64,000 nucleotides of DNA from Pedococcus aerophilus. Lineage in GTDB: Bacteria > Actinomycetota > Actinomycetes > Actinomycetales > Dermatophilaceae. Position 1 is the first letter of the stretch. Each line of letters starts with the position of its first letter. The position numbers were made by a program, and so were the translations under genes. Where the stretch lies: assembly GCF_039532215.1 (NCBI RefSeq), contig NZ_BAAARN010000004.1, forward strand, positions 346,261-410,260, read 5' to 3'. The notes below the pieces were generated by a model. It was not told where the DNA came from, made no database searches, and was given only the letters and a program-made list of their open reading frames with translations. Shown in pieces: positions 9,812-17,921 of this stretch.

Positions 9812-11238
9812 CCGAACCGCAGACCACTGCGGCGCAGCACCCGCAGGAGCCGGCGCAGGAGCAGGCGTGGTCGCACCTTCACCCGTTGTCGCCGCTGCTG
9901 CGCGGTGGTCTCGCGTTCGCCGGCGTCGTGGCCTATGTCGTGTCGCAACAGGTCGACTCCCTCTTCGGGGCGCAGCGGGACGACCCGACCCGTGGACACC
10001 TCGGGTGGGCCGCGCTCGCCGTGCTCGGGGTCCTCCTCGCCATCGTCGCCGGGGCCTGGCTGTCGTGGCGGTTCTCCCGCTACCGCGTCACCGGCACCCT
10101 GATCGAGCTGCGGACGGGCTTCGTGTTCCGGCAGCACCGACAGGTGCGCTTCGACCGGATCCAGGCCGTCGACGTCGGCCGGCCGCTGCTCGCCCGCCTC
10201 ACCGGGCTGTCCGAGGTCGTCGTCCAGTCGGCCGGTGGCAAGGACGCCCAGCTGAAGCTGTCCTTCCTCGCCGACTCCCAGGCGCAGCAGGTCCGTGAGC
10301 AGCTGCTGTCGCTGGCGAGCCGGGTCGACGGTGGCCGCCTGAGGGTCGACGACCCGGGCGGCGTGCTCGACGAGGCGCCCACCGCTGCTGCGGCTGAGCC
10401 GTCCCACGTGGGGCAACGCGTGGTCAAGGTGCCGAACGCCCGGGTGGTGCAGGCGATCCTCTTCAGCGGCCAGAGTCTCTCGTTGGTGCTGATGGCGCTG
10501 GCGCTGTTCGGGGCTGTCATCGCCTCCATCGGCGGGGCCGTCGCCGGACTGGGTCCCGCGGCGCTCGCGGTGGGGAGCACCGTGGTCAAGCGGTTGCTCC
10601 ACGAGGGCAACTTCGAGCTCCTGCACGGCGGTGACCGGCTGCGCATCCGGCACGGCCTGACCGACCTTCGCGCGACGACCGTTCCGCTGCACCGGATCCA
10701 GGCGGTCGAGGCGAGTCAGCCGTTGCCCTGGCGGCTCACCGGGTGGTGGCGGCTGCGGATGAACGTGGCCGGCGCTGCCCAGGGGGAGGATGCGACCGAG
10801 ACGGTGCTGCTTCCGGTCGGGACCGTCGAGGAAGCGATCGAGGTCCTCGTCCTGGTCCTGCCCGGCCTCCCGCGGGAGGTGGCGACCGCCGCGATGCTCG
10901 GGGACGGTCCCGGACACGGCTTCACGACCGCGACGACCCGGGCCAAGCGGCTCGACCCGGTCGGGTGGCGACGCCTGGGCTACACCGTGGCGCCCGAGGT
11001 GCTGGTGACCCGTCGCGGTCGCTGGTGGCGCGTGGCGCAGTTCGTGCCGCATGCCCGCGTGCAGTCCCTGCGGTTGTCCCAGGGGCCGCTCGAACGTTCG
11101 CGCGGGGTGGCCTCGGTGACGCTGGTGTCCACACCGGGGCCGGTCAGCCCCGTGGCATCCCACCTCGACCTGGCCGAGGCAGAACGACTCCTGGAGGAGC
11201 AGGTCGGGCGTTCGGGTCTCGCCCGGCGCCGGACCTGA
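9808..11238 (+). CDS. multi-PH-domain membrane protein (YdbT-like)
   Basis: This 476-residue membrane protein starts at a GTG that overlaps the previous stop codon. Paired hydrophobic segments occur near residues 30-90 and 220-265. Three bPH2-type units follow the pattern of the family: GFVFRQHRQVRFDRIQAVDV, then HGLTDLRATTVPLHRIQAVE, then RRGRWWRVAQFVPHARVQSL. This matches YdbT-like proteins, which always accompany a YdbS-like partner. The molecular function is unknown. The gene ends in a hairpin formed partly from its own stop region. Confidence 0.8.
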   Translation: MTEPQTTAAQHPQEPAQEQAWSHLHPLSPLLRGGLAFAGVVAYVVSQQVDSLFGAQRDDPTRGHLGWAALAVLGVLLAIVAGAWLSWRFSRYRVTGTLIELRTGFVFRQHRQVRFDRIQAVDVGRPLLARLTGLSEVVVQSAGGKDAQLKLSFLADSQAQQVREQLLSLASRVDGGRLRVDDPGGVLDEAPTAAAAEPSHVGQRVVKVPNARVVQAILFSGQSLSLVLMALALFGAVIASIGGAVAGLGPAALAVGSTVVKRLLHEGNFELLHGGDRLRIRHGLTDLRATTVPLHRIQAVEASQPLPWRLTGWWRLRMNVAGAAQGEDATETVLLPVGTVEEAIEVLVLVLPGLPREVATAAMLGDGPGHGFTTATTRAKRLDPVGWRRLGYTVAPEVLVTRRGRWWRVAQFVPHARVQSLRLSQGPLERSRGVASVTLVSTPGPVSPVASHLDLAEAERLLEEQVGRSGLARRRT

Positions 11239-11258
11239 TGCGTCGGACCTGACGCATC
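11237..11258. terminator. short hairpin at the end of the PH-domain operon
   Basis: The arms GATGCGTC (11237-11244) and GACGCATC (11251-11258) form a perfect 8-bp stem with a 6-nt loop. The left arm overlaps the stop codon of the upstream gene. The hairpin lies between convergent genes. Confidence 0.45.
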
Positions 11259-11300
11259 GCATGGGCAGCGGCGCGACGCGCCATACGGCTATGGGGTCGG

Positions 11301-13613
11301 TCAGCGGCGCTCGAGGCGGACGACGAGCGCCTTGGCCACCGGCGTGTTCGAGCGCAGCGCGACGTGGTCGGCGGCCATGAGCACGTTGGTCTCCGGGTAG
11401 TACGCGGCGGCGCACGACCGGGCCGTCGGGTAGGACACCAGCGTGAACCCCTCGGCGCGCCGCTCGGTGCCCTCGAACTCGCTGACCACGTCGACCACCT
11501 CGCCCTGGTGGAAGCCGAGGCGGTGCAGGTCCTCCGGGCTGACCAGGACCACGCGACGGTTGCCGCTGATGCCGCGGTAGCGGTCGGCGTGGCCGTAGAT
11601 CGTCGTGTTGAACTGGTCGTGGCTGCGGATCGTCTGGAGCAGGAGGCGGCCCTCGGGGAGCTCGAGCATCGGCACGTCACGGGCGAGGAACTCAGCCTTG
11701 CCGGACGGGGTGTCGAACTCGCGGCTGTCGCGCGGCTTGTGGGGGAGCAGGAAGCCACCGGGCTGGCGGACGCGGGCGTTGTAGTCCTCGAAGCTCGGCA
11801 CCACCCGGGAGATGTGGTCCCGCACGAGGTCGTTGTCCTCGCCGAGGGCGTGCCAGTCGACCGAGCCCACGTCCGGCACGAGGTGCTCGGCCAGGCCGGT
11901 CACGATGGCGACCTCCGAGCGGCACTGGTCCGACGGCGGGTCGAGCCGACCCTCGGAGAGGTGGACCTGACCCTGGGAGTCCTCGACGGTGACGCCCTGG
12001 TGGCCGCGCGGCGTCGCGTCCCGGTCCGTGCGACCCAGGCACGGCAGGATCAGCGCCTCGGTGCCGGTGACGGTGTGCGAGCGGTTGAGCTTGGTCGAGA
12101 CGTGCACGGTGAGGTCGCAGGCGCGCAGACCCTCGTGGACGACGGGGGTGTCGGGGGTGGCCATCGCGAAGTTGCCGCCCATGCCGAAGAAGACCCGGAC
12201 CGCCTTGTCGCGCAACCGCTGCACGGTCGCGACCGCGTCGACGCCGTGGTCGGTCGGGGGAGCGAATCCGAACTCGCCCTCGATGGCATCGAGGAAGGTC
12301 TGCGGCATCTGCTCCCAGATGCCCATGGTGCGGTCGCCCTGGACGTTGGAGTGCCCGCGCACCGGGCACGGGCCGGCGCCCGGCTTGCCGATGTTGCCCT
12401 GCAGCAGCAGGACGTTGACGACCTCCTGGATGGTGTTGACCGCGTGCACGTGCTGGGTCAGCCCCATGGCCCAGCAGACGACGGTGGCCCTCGACTCGAC
12501 GAACCGTTGCGCCAGCGCCTCGATCTCGGCGCGGTCGAGTCCCGTCGCGAGCTGCGTTGCGGTCCAGTCGATCTCGCGCACCGCCGCTGCATACTCCTCG
12601 TATCCAGCGGTGTGGGACTCGACGAAGGCGCGGTCGAGGACGGTGCCCGGGGCCGCGTCCTCGGCGGTGACGAGCAGGTGCCCCACCGCGCGGAACAGGG
12701 CGTGGTCGCCACCGAGCCGGATCTGGAGGTAGTCGTCGGCCAACGCGGTTCCGGGGCCGACCATGCCGCGGGGGGTCTGGGGGTTCTTGAAGCGGATCAG
12801 GCCGGCCTCGGGCAGCGGGTTGACGGCGACGATGACGGCGCCGTTCTTCTTGGCGTTCTCGAGGTGCGTGAGCATCCGCGGGGCGTTGGTGCCGGGGTTC
12901 TGCCCGGCGATGACGATGAGCTCGGCCTGCTCCATCGACTCCAGGGTGACCGCGCCCTTGCCGATGCCGATCTGTTCGCTCATCGCCGTGCCCGACGACT
13001 CGTGGCACATGTTGGAACAGTCGGGGAGGTTGTTGGTGCCGAAGGCGCGGACCATGAGCTGGTAGAGGAAGGCGGCCTCGTTGCTCGTGCGCCCGGACGT
13101 GTAGAAGACGGCATCGTCGGGTGTCGGCAGGGCCTTGAGGTGGCGCGCCATGATCTCGTTGGCGGCGCCCCACGTCACCGGGACGTAGTGCGTCCCGCCG
13201 GCGGGCAGGTACATCGGCTCGGTGAGACGACCCTGCTGCCCCAGCCACCACTCGCTCTGCTCGTGCAGGGCGGACACCGGGTGTCTGGCGAAGAAGTCCC
13301 GGTCGACGCGGCGCTTGGTGGCCTCCCACGCGACGGCCTTGGCGCCCGACTCGCAGAACTCCGCGACGTGGCGGTCGCCGGCCTCGGGGTCCGGCCAGGC
13401 GCAGGAGGGGCAGTCGAACCCCTGGTCCTGGTTGAGCCGGCCGAACACGCGAGCCGTGCGGGGCAGCCCCATCTGCTCGACGCCGTGCCGGAACGAGTTC
13501 GCCACGGCCGGCAGACCGGCCGCCCACTGCTTCGGCTCGTGCGCCTCGGCAGCCCCCGTGGGGTCCGCCGTCGCCAGGGGATCGCTGCTCGTGACGTCGG
13601 GGGAGGTGGCCAT
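11301..13613 (-). CDS. FdhF/YdeP family molybdopterin oxidoreductase
   Basis: This 770-residue protein belongs to the molybdopterin-binding formate dehydrogenase alpha-subunit-like family typified by E. coli YdeP. Family marks are GFDCPSCAWPDPEAGD with Cys68 and Cys71, SNMCHESSG with Cys203 near the molybdenum site, and GAGPCPVRGHSNVQGDRTMG. The molybdopterin dinucleotide-binding C-terminal domain covers about residues 640-770 (QFNTTIYGHADRYRGISGNR). It lacks the full N-terminal CxxCxxxC [4Fe-4S] motif of true formate dehydrogenases, as the family does. The substrate is unproven; with fdhD and an OFA carrier nearby, formate-type chemistry is likely. Confidence 0.88.
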   Translation of the reverse strand: MATSPDVTSSDPLATADPTGAAEAHEPKQWAAGLPAVANSFRHGVEQMGLPRTARVFGRLNQDQGFDCPSCAWPDPEAGDRHVAEFCESGAKAVAWEATKRRVDRDFFARHPVSALHEQSEWWLGQQGRLTEPMYLPAGGTHYVPVTWGAANEIMARHLKALPTPDDAVFYTSGRTSNEAAFLYQLMVRAFGTNNLPDCSNMCHESSGTAMSEQIGIGKGAVTLESMEQAELIVIAGQNPGTNAPRMLTHLENAKKNGAVIVAVNPLPEAGLIRFKNPQTPRGMVGPGTALADDYLQIRLGGDHALFRAVGHLLVTAEDAAPGTVLDRAFVESHTAGYEEYAAAVREIDWTATQLATGLDRAEIEALAQRFVESRATVVCWAMGLTQHVHAVNTIQEVVNVLLLQGNIGKPGAGPCPVRGHSNVQGDRTMGIWEQMPQTFLDAIEGEFGFAPPTDHGVDAVATVQRLRDKAVRVFFGMGGNFAMATPDTPVVHEGLRACDLTVHVSTKLNRSHTVTGTEALILPCLGRTDRDATPRGHQGVTVEDSQGQVHLSEGRLDPPSDQCRSEVAIVTGLAEHLVPDVGSVDWHALGEDNDLVRDHISRVVPSFEDYNARVRQPGGFLLPHKPRDSREFDTPSGKAEFLARDVPMLELPEGRLLLQTIRSHDQFNTTIYGHADRYRGISGNRRVVLVSPEDLHRLGFHQGEVVDVVSEFEGTERRAEGFTLVSYPTARSCAAAYYPETNVLMAADHVALRSNTPVAKALVVRLERR

Positions 13614-13785
13614 GGGCCGACCCTAACCCGCCCGCCCGGGGGCCGCGCCGTGGGCGGACAGGTCCACATCGCGGCTGATCTGCGACGATTCTGGTGAGTT
13701 TGGTTGCGCAATCGGCCCGGACAGAGTGGACTGTGCGCCACAGTTCCCGACCAGCAAGGTCGACGACGAGACACAGGAGAAGCAC

Positions 13786-14211
13786 GTGAGCACGTCCGCA
13801 CAGGCGGCGCCGCACGGTGGGGCCGACCGTCTGGGGTTCACCGCAGGTCAGGTGATCCAGGAATTCGGCTACGACTCGGACGTCGACGACGACCTCCGCT
13901 TCGCCATCGAGGACCTCACGGGCACCGAGCTCGAGGACGAGGACTACGGCGACGTCGCCGACTCCGTCCTGATTTGGTGGCGTGAGGACGACGGCGACCT
14001 CGTCGACGCCGTCGTCGATGCCCTGACCAACCTGGCTGACGGTGCCTTCATCGTCATCCTCACCCCCAAGGCGGGGCGCCCCGGCCACGTCCAGGCCAGC
14101 GACATCGAGGAGGCCGCCACGACCGGTGGGCTCCACACGTCCGGCACCGTCAACGCCTGCGAGGACTGGACCGCGACGAGGCTCGTCGCCCCCAAGTCAG
14201 CCCGTCGGTGA
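13786..14211 (+). CDS. DUF3052 family protein
   Basis: This 141-residue acidic protein has the conserved actinobacterial pattern DRLGFTAGQVIQEFGYDSDV followed by DDDLRFAIEDLTG, and ends with a DWTATRLVAPK segment. It is the counterpart of M. tuberculosis Rv2239c and, as there, sits directly before ahpE. The start is the GTG with AGGAGA 5 nt upstream; an earlier in-frame start has no ribosome-binding site. The function is unknown, although the context suggests an oxidative-stress link. Confidence 0.8.
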   Translation: MSTSAQAAPHGGADRLGFTAGQVIQEFGYDSDVDDDLRFAIEDLTGTELEDEDYGDVADSVLIWWREDDGDLVDAVVDALTNLADGAFIVILTPKAGRPGHVQASDIEEAATTGGLHTSGTVNACEDWTATRLVAPKSARR

Positions 14212-14233
14212 GTTCGCTGGCAGACTGCCAGCC

Positions 14234-14701
14234 ATGACCTCACCGCTCGCCGTCGGCGCCGCCGCCCCGGACTTCACCCTCAAGGACCAGAACGGCCAGG
14301 ACGTCACGCTGTCCTCGTTCCGCGGCGACAAGTGCGTCGTCGTCGTCTTCTACCCGTTCGCCTTCTCGGGCATCTGCACGGGCGAGCTCTGCGAGATCCG
14401 CGACAACCTCGGTGCGTTCGTCTCCGACGACGTCCAGGTGCTCGGCATCTCGACCGACCACATGTTCACCCAGCGCGCCTGGGCCGACAAGGAGGGGTAC
14501 TTCTTCCCCCTGCTGTCGGACTTCTGGCCGCACGGCGCGGTGGCGCAGTCCTTCGGCGTGCTCCACGAGGGGGCCGGGGCCGCCGTGCGTGGCACGTTCC
14601 TCATCGACCGCGAGGGCGTCGTCCGCTGGTCCCTGGTCAACGAGATCGGCCAGGCCCGCGACTTCACCGGGTACCACGAGGCGCTGCGCGAGCTCGTCTG
14701 A
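14234..14701 (+). CDS. ahpE: AhpE-type one-Cys peroxiredoxin
   Basis: This 155-residue thiol peroxidase reduces hydroperoxides. The thioredoxin fold begins with PDFTLKDQNGQDVTL, and the peroxidatic Cys48 lies in FYPFAFSGICTGELC. A second Cys at 53 could act as a resolving or mycothiol-interacting residue. The GTFLIDREGVVRW strand is typical. The length and the position after a DUF3052 gene match Rv2238c. The two genes are probably co-transcribed, and a perfect hairpin follows. Confidence 0.9.
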   Translation: MTSPLAVGAAAPDFTLKDQNGQDVTLSSFRGDKCVVVVFYPFAFSGICTGELCEIRDNLGAFVSDDVQVLGISTDHMFTQRAWADKEGYFFPLLSDFWPHGAVAQSFGVLHEGAGAAVRGTFLIDREGVVRWSLVNEIGQARDFTGYHEALRELV

Positions 14702-14766
14702 CGCGCGCGAGCCTCGTCCGACGCGCGAGCGGGGGAGGACCGCCTCCCGGCCGCCCACGGACAGAG

Positions 14767-14804
14767 CAGGGCCGGTATGCCGCGGGTGCGGCATACCGGC
14801 CCTG
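14767..14804. terminator. 17-bp perfect hairpin terminator
   Basis: The arms CAGGGCCGGTATGCCGC (14767-14783) and GCGGCATACCGGCCCTG (14788-14804) match perfectly around a GGGT loop. It separates ahpE from the convergent M6 protease gene and should serve both strands. Its arms contain the GGTATGCCGC core shared with other terminators in this window. Confidence 0.75.
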
Positions 14805-14820
14805 TGTCGTTCTGTGCCGG

Positions 14821-17643
14821 TTACTTCTTCGGCGGGGTCACCATGAGCCGCGCCATCTGGTTGTTCTGCATCGTCATCGCGACGGTGACGGTCGTGCCGA
14901 AGCCGACCTTCGAGTCCGCCGGGTTGCCGGTGCCGAGCCCGTCGCCGTACTGCGAGGGCAGGAGCTTGCCGTTCTTGTCCGTGATCCGGATCGTGTAGGG
15001 CTTGTTGCCCTTGGACGGGACCACGGTCGAGGCGTCAGCGTCGCGGTAGAAGTACGGGTTCTTCGCGTCCAGGTCGGGACGGTACTCCAGGCCCGGGTAC
15101 CACCCCTGGTTGTCCGTGAAGGTCCGCACCGCGGCCTGCTTCGGGTACGTGTTGCAGGCCTCCTTCGTGATGGCGTCGTCCGTCACGCACTCCTTGAACG
15201 GGTAGGTCCCGACGAGGTTGAACGCGGCGTTGGACGACTGCGGACGCGACGGCAGGTTCTTCAGCCTGGTCGGGTCCAGGGCTGCCGCGGCGCCGGTGCG
15301 GCGCAGCGGGTCGAAGTGGCTGTCGACGATGAGCAGGCCGCCCTTGGCGCCCTCGCTCGGCAGGGCCGAGAGGTTGTTGAGGACGTGGTTGGCGTTGCCG
15401 AAGGTGGTGTCGCGGTACCAGACCAGCGCACCCGGGGCGTTGTACTTGATCTTCTCGACCTTCCAGGCGCCTTCGGCCTGGTAGGTCGTGTCGTAGGCGT
15501 ACTGCAGGCCCTTGTCGAACCCGTCGAAGTTGCGCCACTCGACCAGGTAGTACTGCGCCTTGTTCTGGGTGCCCGTGTCGAGGATCCAGCCGGCACCCGA
15601 GGTGTCGACGAAGGTCCCGACCGTGGCCGTCCAGCCGTGGTTGGCCTCGGCGTCGTCGCTCCAGACGGTCGCTGCCCCGTTGGTCAGGGAGAGGTCGTCG
15701 ACGAACCAGCCGCGGTCCTCGAAGCCGGCGTCGGTGGCGTAGCGCAGGCGGACCGAGATGGTCTTGCCGGCGTAGGCGCTCACCTTGGCGTAGTGGTGCT
15801 CCCAACCGTCGGTCGCACCGGTGAGGCCGTACTTCTTGTTGCCGAACGTCTCGAGGTTGCCGTTCGGGTCGGCGTAGGTGTCCGAGGTCGAGACCTCTTC
15901 ACCGGCGGTGTTGTAGACCTTCTGCTCGGTCCAGGTCTTGCCACCGTCGGCCGAGACCTCGATGAAGCCGAAGTCCCAGTCCTCCTCGATGGAGTAGTTG
16001 TTCCACATCCAGAACTTCGCGTCGGTCGCACCGGCGGGCACGGTCACCGAGCGGGTCAGGGAGTTGTCCGCCCACGCCTGGTCGCCGCTCGAGAACCACA
16101 TCTTCGAACCGCTGTGCGGGGTGGCGAGGGTGATGACCTTGGTCGGCAGGTTGATCTTGATGCCGTCCTGGGTGCCGCGCGGGGTGCGCGAGGCCTGGCC
16201 GACGAGGACCGAGCGACGCGGGTCACCGGGGTTGACGACGAGCGGGTCGGCCCAGCCGAGCACCCACTTGTCCCAGATGCCCATGTGGGTCGGCATCGAC
16301 TGGAAGATCGGGCCCGAGTGCGAGCCGGAGCTCATCAGGTCCCAGAAGTCGACGTCGGAGTCGCCACCGCTGGCGGTGTCGTAGAGGTCCGGGAGGCCGA
16401 GGTCGTGGCCGTACTCGTGGGCGAAGACGCCGACGCCGGAGTCCTCGGGCTGCACGATGTAGTTGCTCAGCTTGAGCTTGGTCCCGGGGACCGGAGCGCC
16501 ACCGGCGACGGCCGAGGAGTGCGCCCAGATGGCGTAGGTGCCCTCGGCGCCACCGCCACCGGACTTGTCCTCACCGGCGTGGACGAGCACGACGTGGTCG
16601 ATGACACCGTCGGGCTCGTAGTAGTTGCCGTCACCGTCCAGGTCGCCCTGGTCCTCGATGTCGTAGTCGGCCCAGGGGAAGTTCGGCTGGGCCTTGGCGA
16701 GGGCTGCCACGGCGTCGATGGGCAGCTGGCCGGCGCCGAGCTTGTTGCTCGGGTGGCCCTGCATGTCCTGGATCGCGTCGTAGGTCCAGTTGCCCTTGTC
16801 GTCCTGGTAGCAGCGCGTGGCGCCGTAGTAGGCCTCCGAGTGGGGCACGGTGATCCACGGGGTGGCTGCACCGTCGACGGTGTAGGCGCCCTTGGACATC
16901 TCCTCGTACATGTTCTTCATCGTGTAGCCGGAGATGTCGAAGCCGGGCTTGCCGTCAGGACCCTTGAGGTCGGTGCGGACGCGCTGGGTGATGCCGGTCT
17001 TGGTGTAGAGCATCGTGTTGTAGTGCGCGGACGAGAAGTCCTTGACCCACATGGAGTTGTTGTCCAGCAGCGGTGCGGTCGCCGGGTTGGGGATCTTGTT
17101 GTGCTTCGGGCCGTTCTGGACGTTGCCCTTGACGCAGGTGTCGGACCCGAACTCGGACGGCACGTACGACGACCGGAAGTCGTCGTTGGCCTGGTCGTTG
17201 AACTCGACGAGGATCGTCAGCAGCTTCGCCTTCTGCATGGACGGCGCCTGCTTGTAGCGGCTCTTGATGTCGGCCGGGTTCTCGCCGGTGCGCAGGGACT
17301 GGGCCTCCACCTTGGCCAGTCCGCGGGCGGCGACGGGGTACCCCTTGGAGTTCTTGGCGTCGAACTTCTGCGCCTTCTCCAGGGCGGCGGCCTGGCGAGC
17401 CAGGACCTTCTTGTCCTTCGTGGCCCGGGTGTCGGTGCCGAAGGCACGCTCCACCTGGGGGGCCACGGTGTTGAGGTACGTGCTGCCCCCTGCGGCAGCA
17501 CTGGGGCTGGCCGGCGCGGGTGCGGGTGCTGCCGACGAGGTGCCCGCTGCGCCGACAGCCGCGAGGCTGGTGGCGACGAGCGCGAACGTCGGAACCACCG
17601 CGGCGGCCCGGAGTGCACGCCCCGTGATCCTGCGATGAGTCAT
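14821..17643 (-). CDS. secreted immune inhibitor A-type metalloprotease (peptidase M6)
   Basis: This 940-residue exported zinc protease has a signal peptide over about residues 1-39 (cleavage near TSSAAPAPA) and a propeptide-like region to about 140. The M6 catalytic domain bears HEYGHDLGLPDLYD at residues 409-422, where His409, His413 and Glu410 form the zinc/catalytic site. A calcium-binding-like DLDGDGNYYEPDG stretch precedes it (about 334-346). Beta-rich VCBS/MAM-like domains follow (about 540-720), including FGFIEVSADGGKTW and RGWFVDDLSLTNG. The start ATG has GGAGGA 6 nt upstream. A second M6 gene lies at the right edge of the window. It probably degrades extracellular proteins. Confidence 0.92.
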   Translation of the reverse strand: MTHRRITGRALRAAAVVPTFALVATSLAAVGAAGTSSAAPAPAPASPSAAAGGSTYLNTVAPQVERAFGTDTRATKDKKVLARQAAALEKAQKFDAKNSKGYPVAARGLAKVEAQSLRTGENPADIKSRYKQAPSMQKAKLLTILVEFNDQANDDFRSSYVPSEFGSDTCVKGNVQNGPKHNKIPNPATAPLLDNNSMWVKDFSSAHYNTMLYTKTGITQRVRTDLKGPDGKPGFDISGYTMKNMYEEMSKGAYTVDGAATPWITVPHSEAYYGATRCYQDDKGNWTYDAIQDMQGHPSNKLGAGQLPIDAVAALAKAQPNFPWADYDIEDQGDLDGDGNYYEPDGVIDHVVLVHAGEDKSGGGGAEGTYAIWAHSSAVAGGAPVPGTKLKLSNYIVQPEDSGVGVFAHEYGHDLGLPDLYDTASGGDSDVDFWDLMSSGSHSGPIFQSMPTHMGIWDKWVLGWADPLVVNPGDPRRSVLVGQASRTPRGTQDGIKINLPTKVITLATPHSGSKMWFSSGDQAWADNSLTRSVTVPAGATDAKFWMWNNYSIEEDWDFGFIEVSADGGKTWTEQKVYNTAGEEVSTSDTYADPNGNLETFGNKKYGLTGATDGWEHHYAKVSAYAGKTISVRLRYATDAGFEDRGWFVDDLSLTNGAATVWSDDAEANHGWTATVGTFVDTSGAGWILDTGTQNKAQYYLVEWRNFDGFDKGLQYAYDTTYQAEGAWKVEKIKYNAPGALVWYRDTTFGNANHVLNNLSALPSEGAKGGLLIVDSHFDPLRRTGAAAALDPTRLKNLPSRPQSSNAAFNLVGTYPFKECVTDDAITKEACNTYPKQAAVRTFTDNQGWYPGLEYRPDLDAKNPYFYRDADASTVVPSKGNKPYTIRITDKNGKLLPSQYGDGLGTGNPADSKVGFGTTVTVAMTMQNNQMARLMVTPPKK

Positions 17644-17660
17644 TTTTCCTCCATGTTCTG

Positions 17661-17682
17661 ACCCGGCCTGAGACGGCCGGGT
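17661..17682. other. leader hairpin upstream of the M6 protease gene
   Basis: ACCCGGCC (17661-17668) and GGCCGGGT (17675-17682) form a perfect 8-bp stem with a 6-nt loop, 18 nt upstream of the M6 start codon. It could be a leader structure controlling expression. A second small inverted repeat (CTCTC-TCGGC-GAGAG) lies just beyond it near 17692-17706. No riboswitch family was recognised. Confidence 0.3.
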
Positions 17683-17847
17683 GCAGGGACCTCTCTCGGC
17701 GAGAGATCACGATGGGGGGCATCTTGCACCCGCTGGAAGGGATTGGGAAGGAAAATCCGCACAACGCGCCGCCCCGGCGCAATATCCCCGGCACCCGGAC
17801 GCACCTGACACAATGGCGCCGCGTCGTCCGGCAGACCGGACCCGCAG

Positions 17848-17920
17848 GGGCCTGTAGCTCAGTTGGTAGAGCACCGCGTTTACACCGCGGGTGTCGTCGG
17901 TTCGAGCCCGGCCGGGCCCA
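17848..17920 (+). tRNA. tRNA-Val (anticodon UAC)
   Basis: The 73-nt sequence folds as a standard cloverleaf. The acceptor stem GGGCCTG pairs with CGGGCCC (one T-G pair), the D-arm is GCTC/GAGC, and the anticodon stem CCGCG/CGCGG encloses TTTACAC, giving anticodon TAC. A 5-nt variable loop and a T-arm with TTCGAGC follow. The discriminator is A and CCA is not encoded. It decodes GUA valine codons. Its 3' end is one nucleotide before the GTG start of the next gene. Confidence 0.95.
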
Positions 17921-17921
17921 C

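Noticed and set aside
14332-17661. 1109-codon open frame opposite the M6 protease
   Set aside because: It is an antisense shadow of a gene with clear catalytic motifs; the product has no recognisable fold and it starts inside ahpE.
17644-17847. Possible riboswitch in the M6 protease leader
   Set aside because: Only two simple hairpins are seen, with no conserved aptamer motifs.
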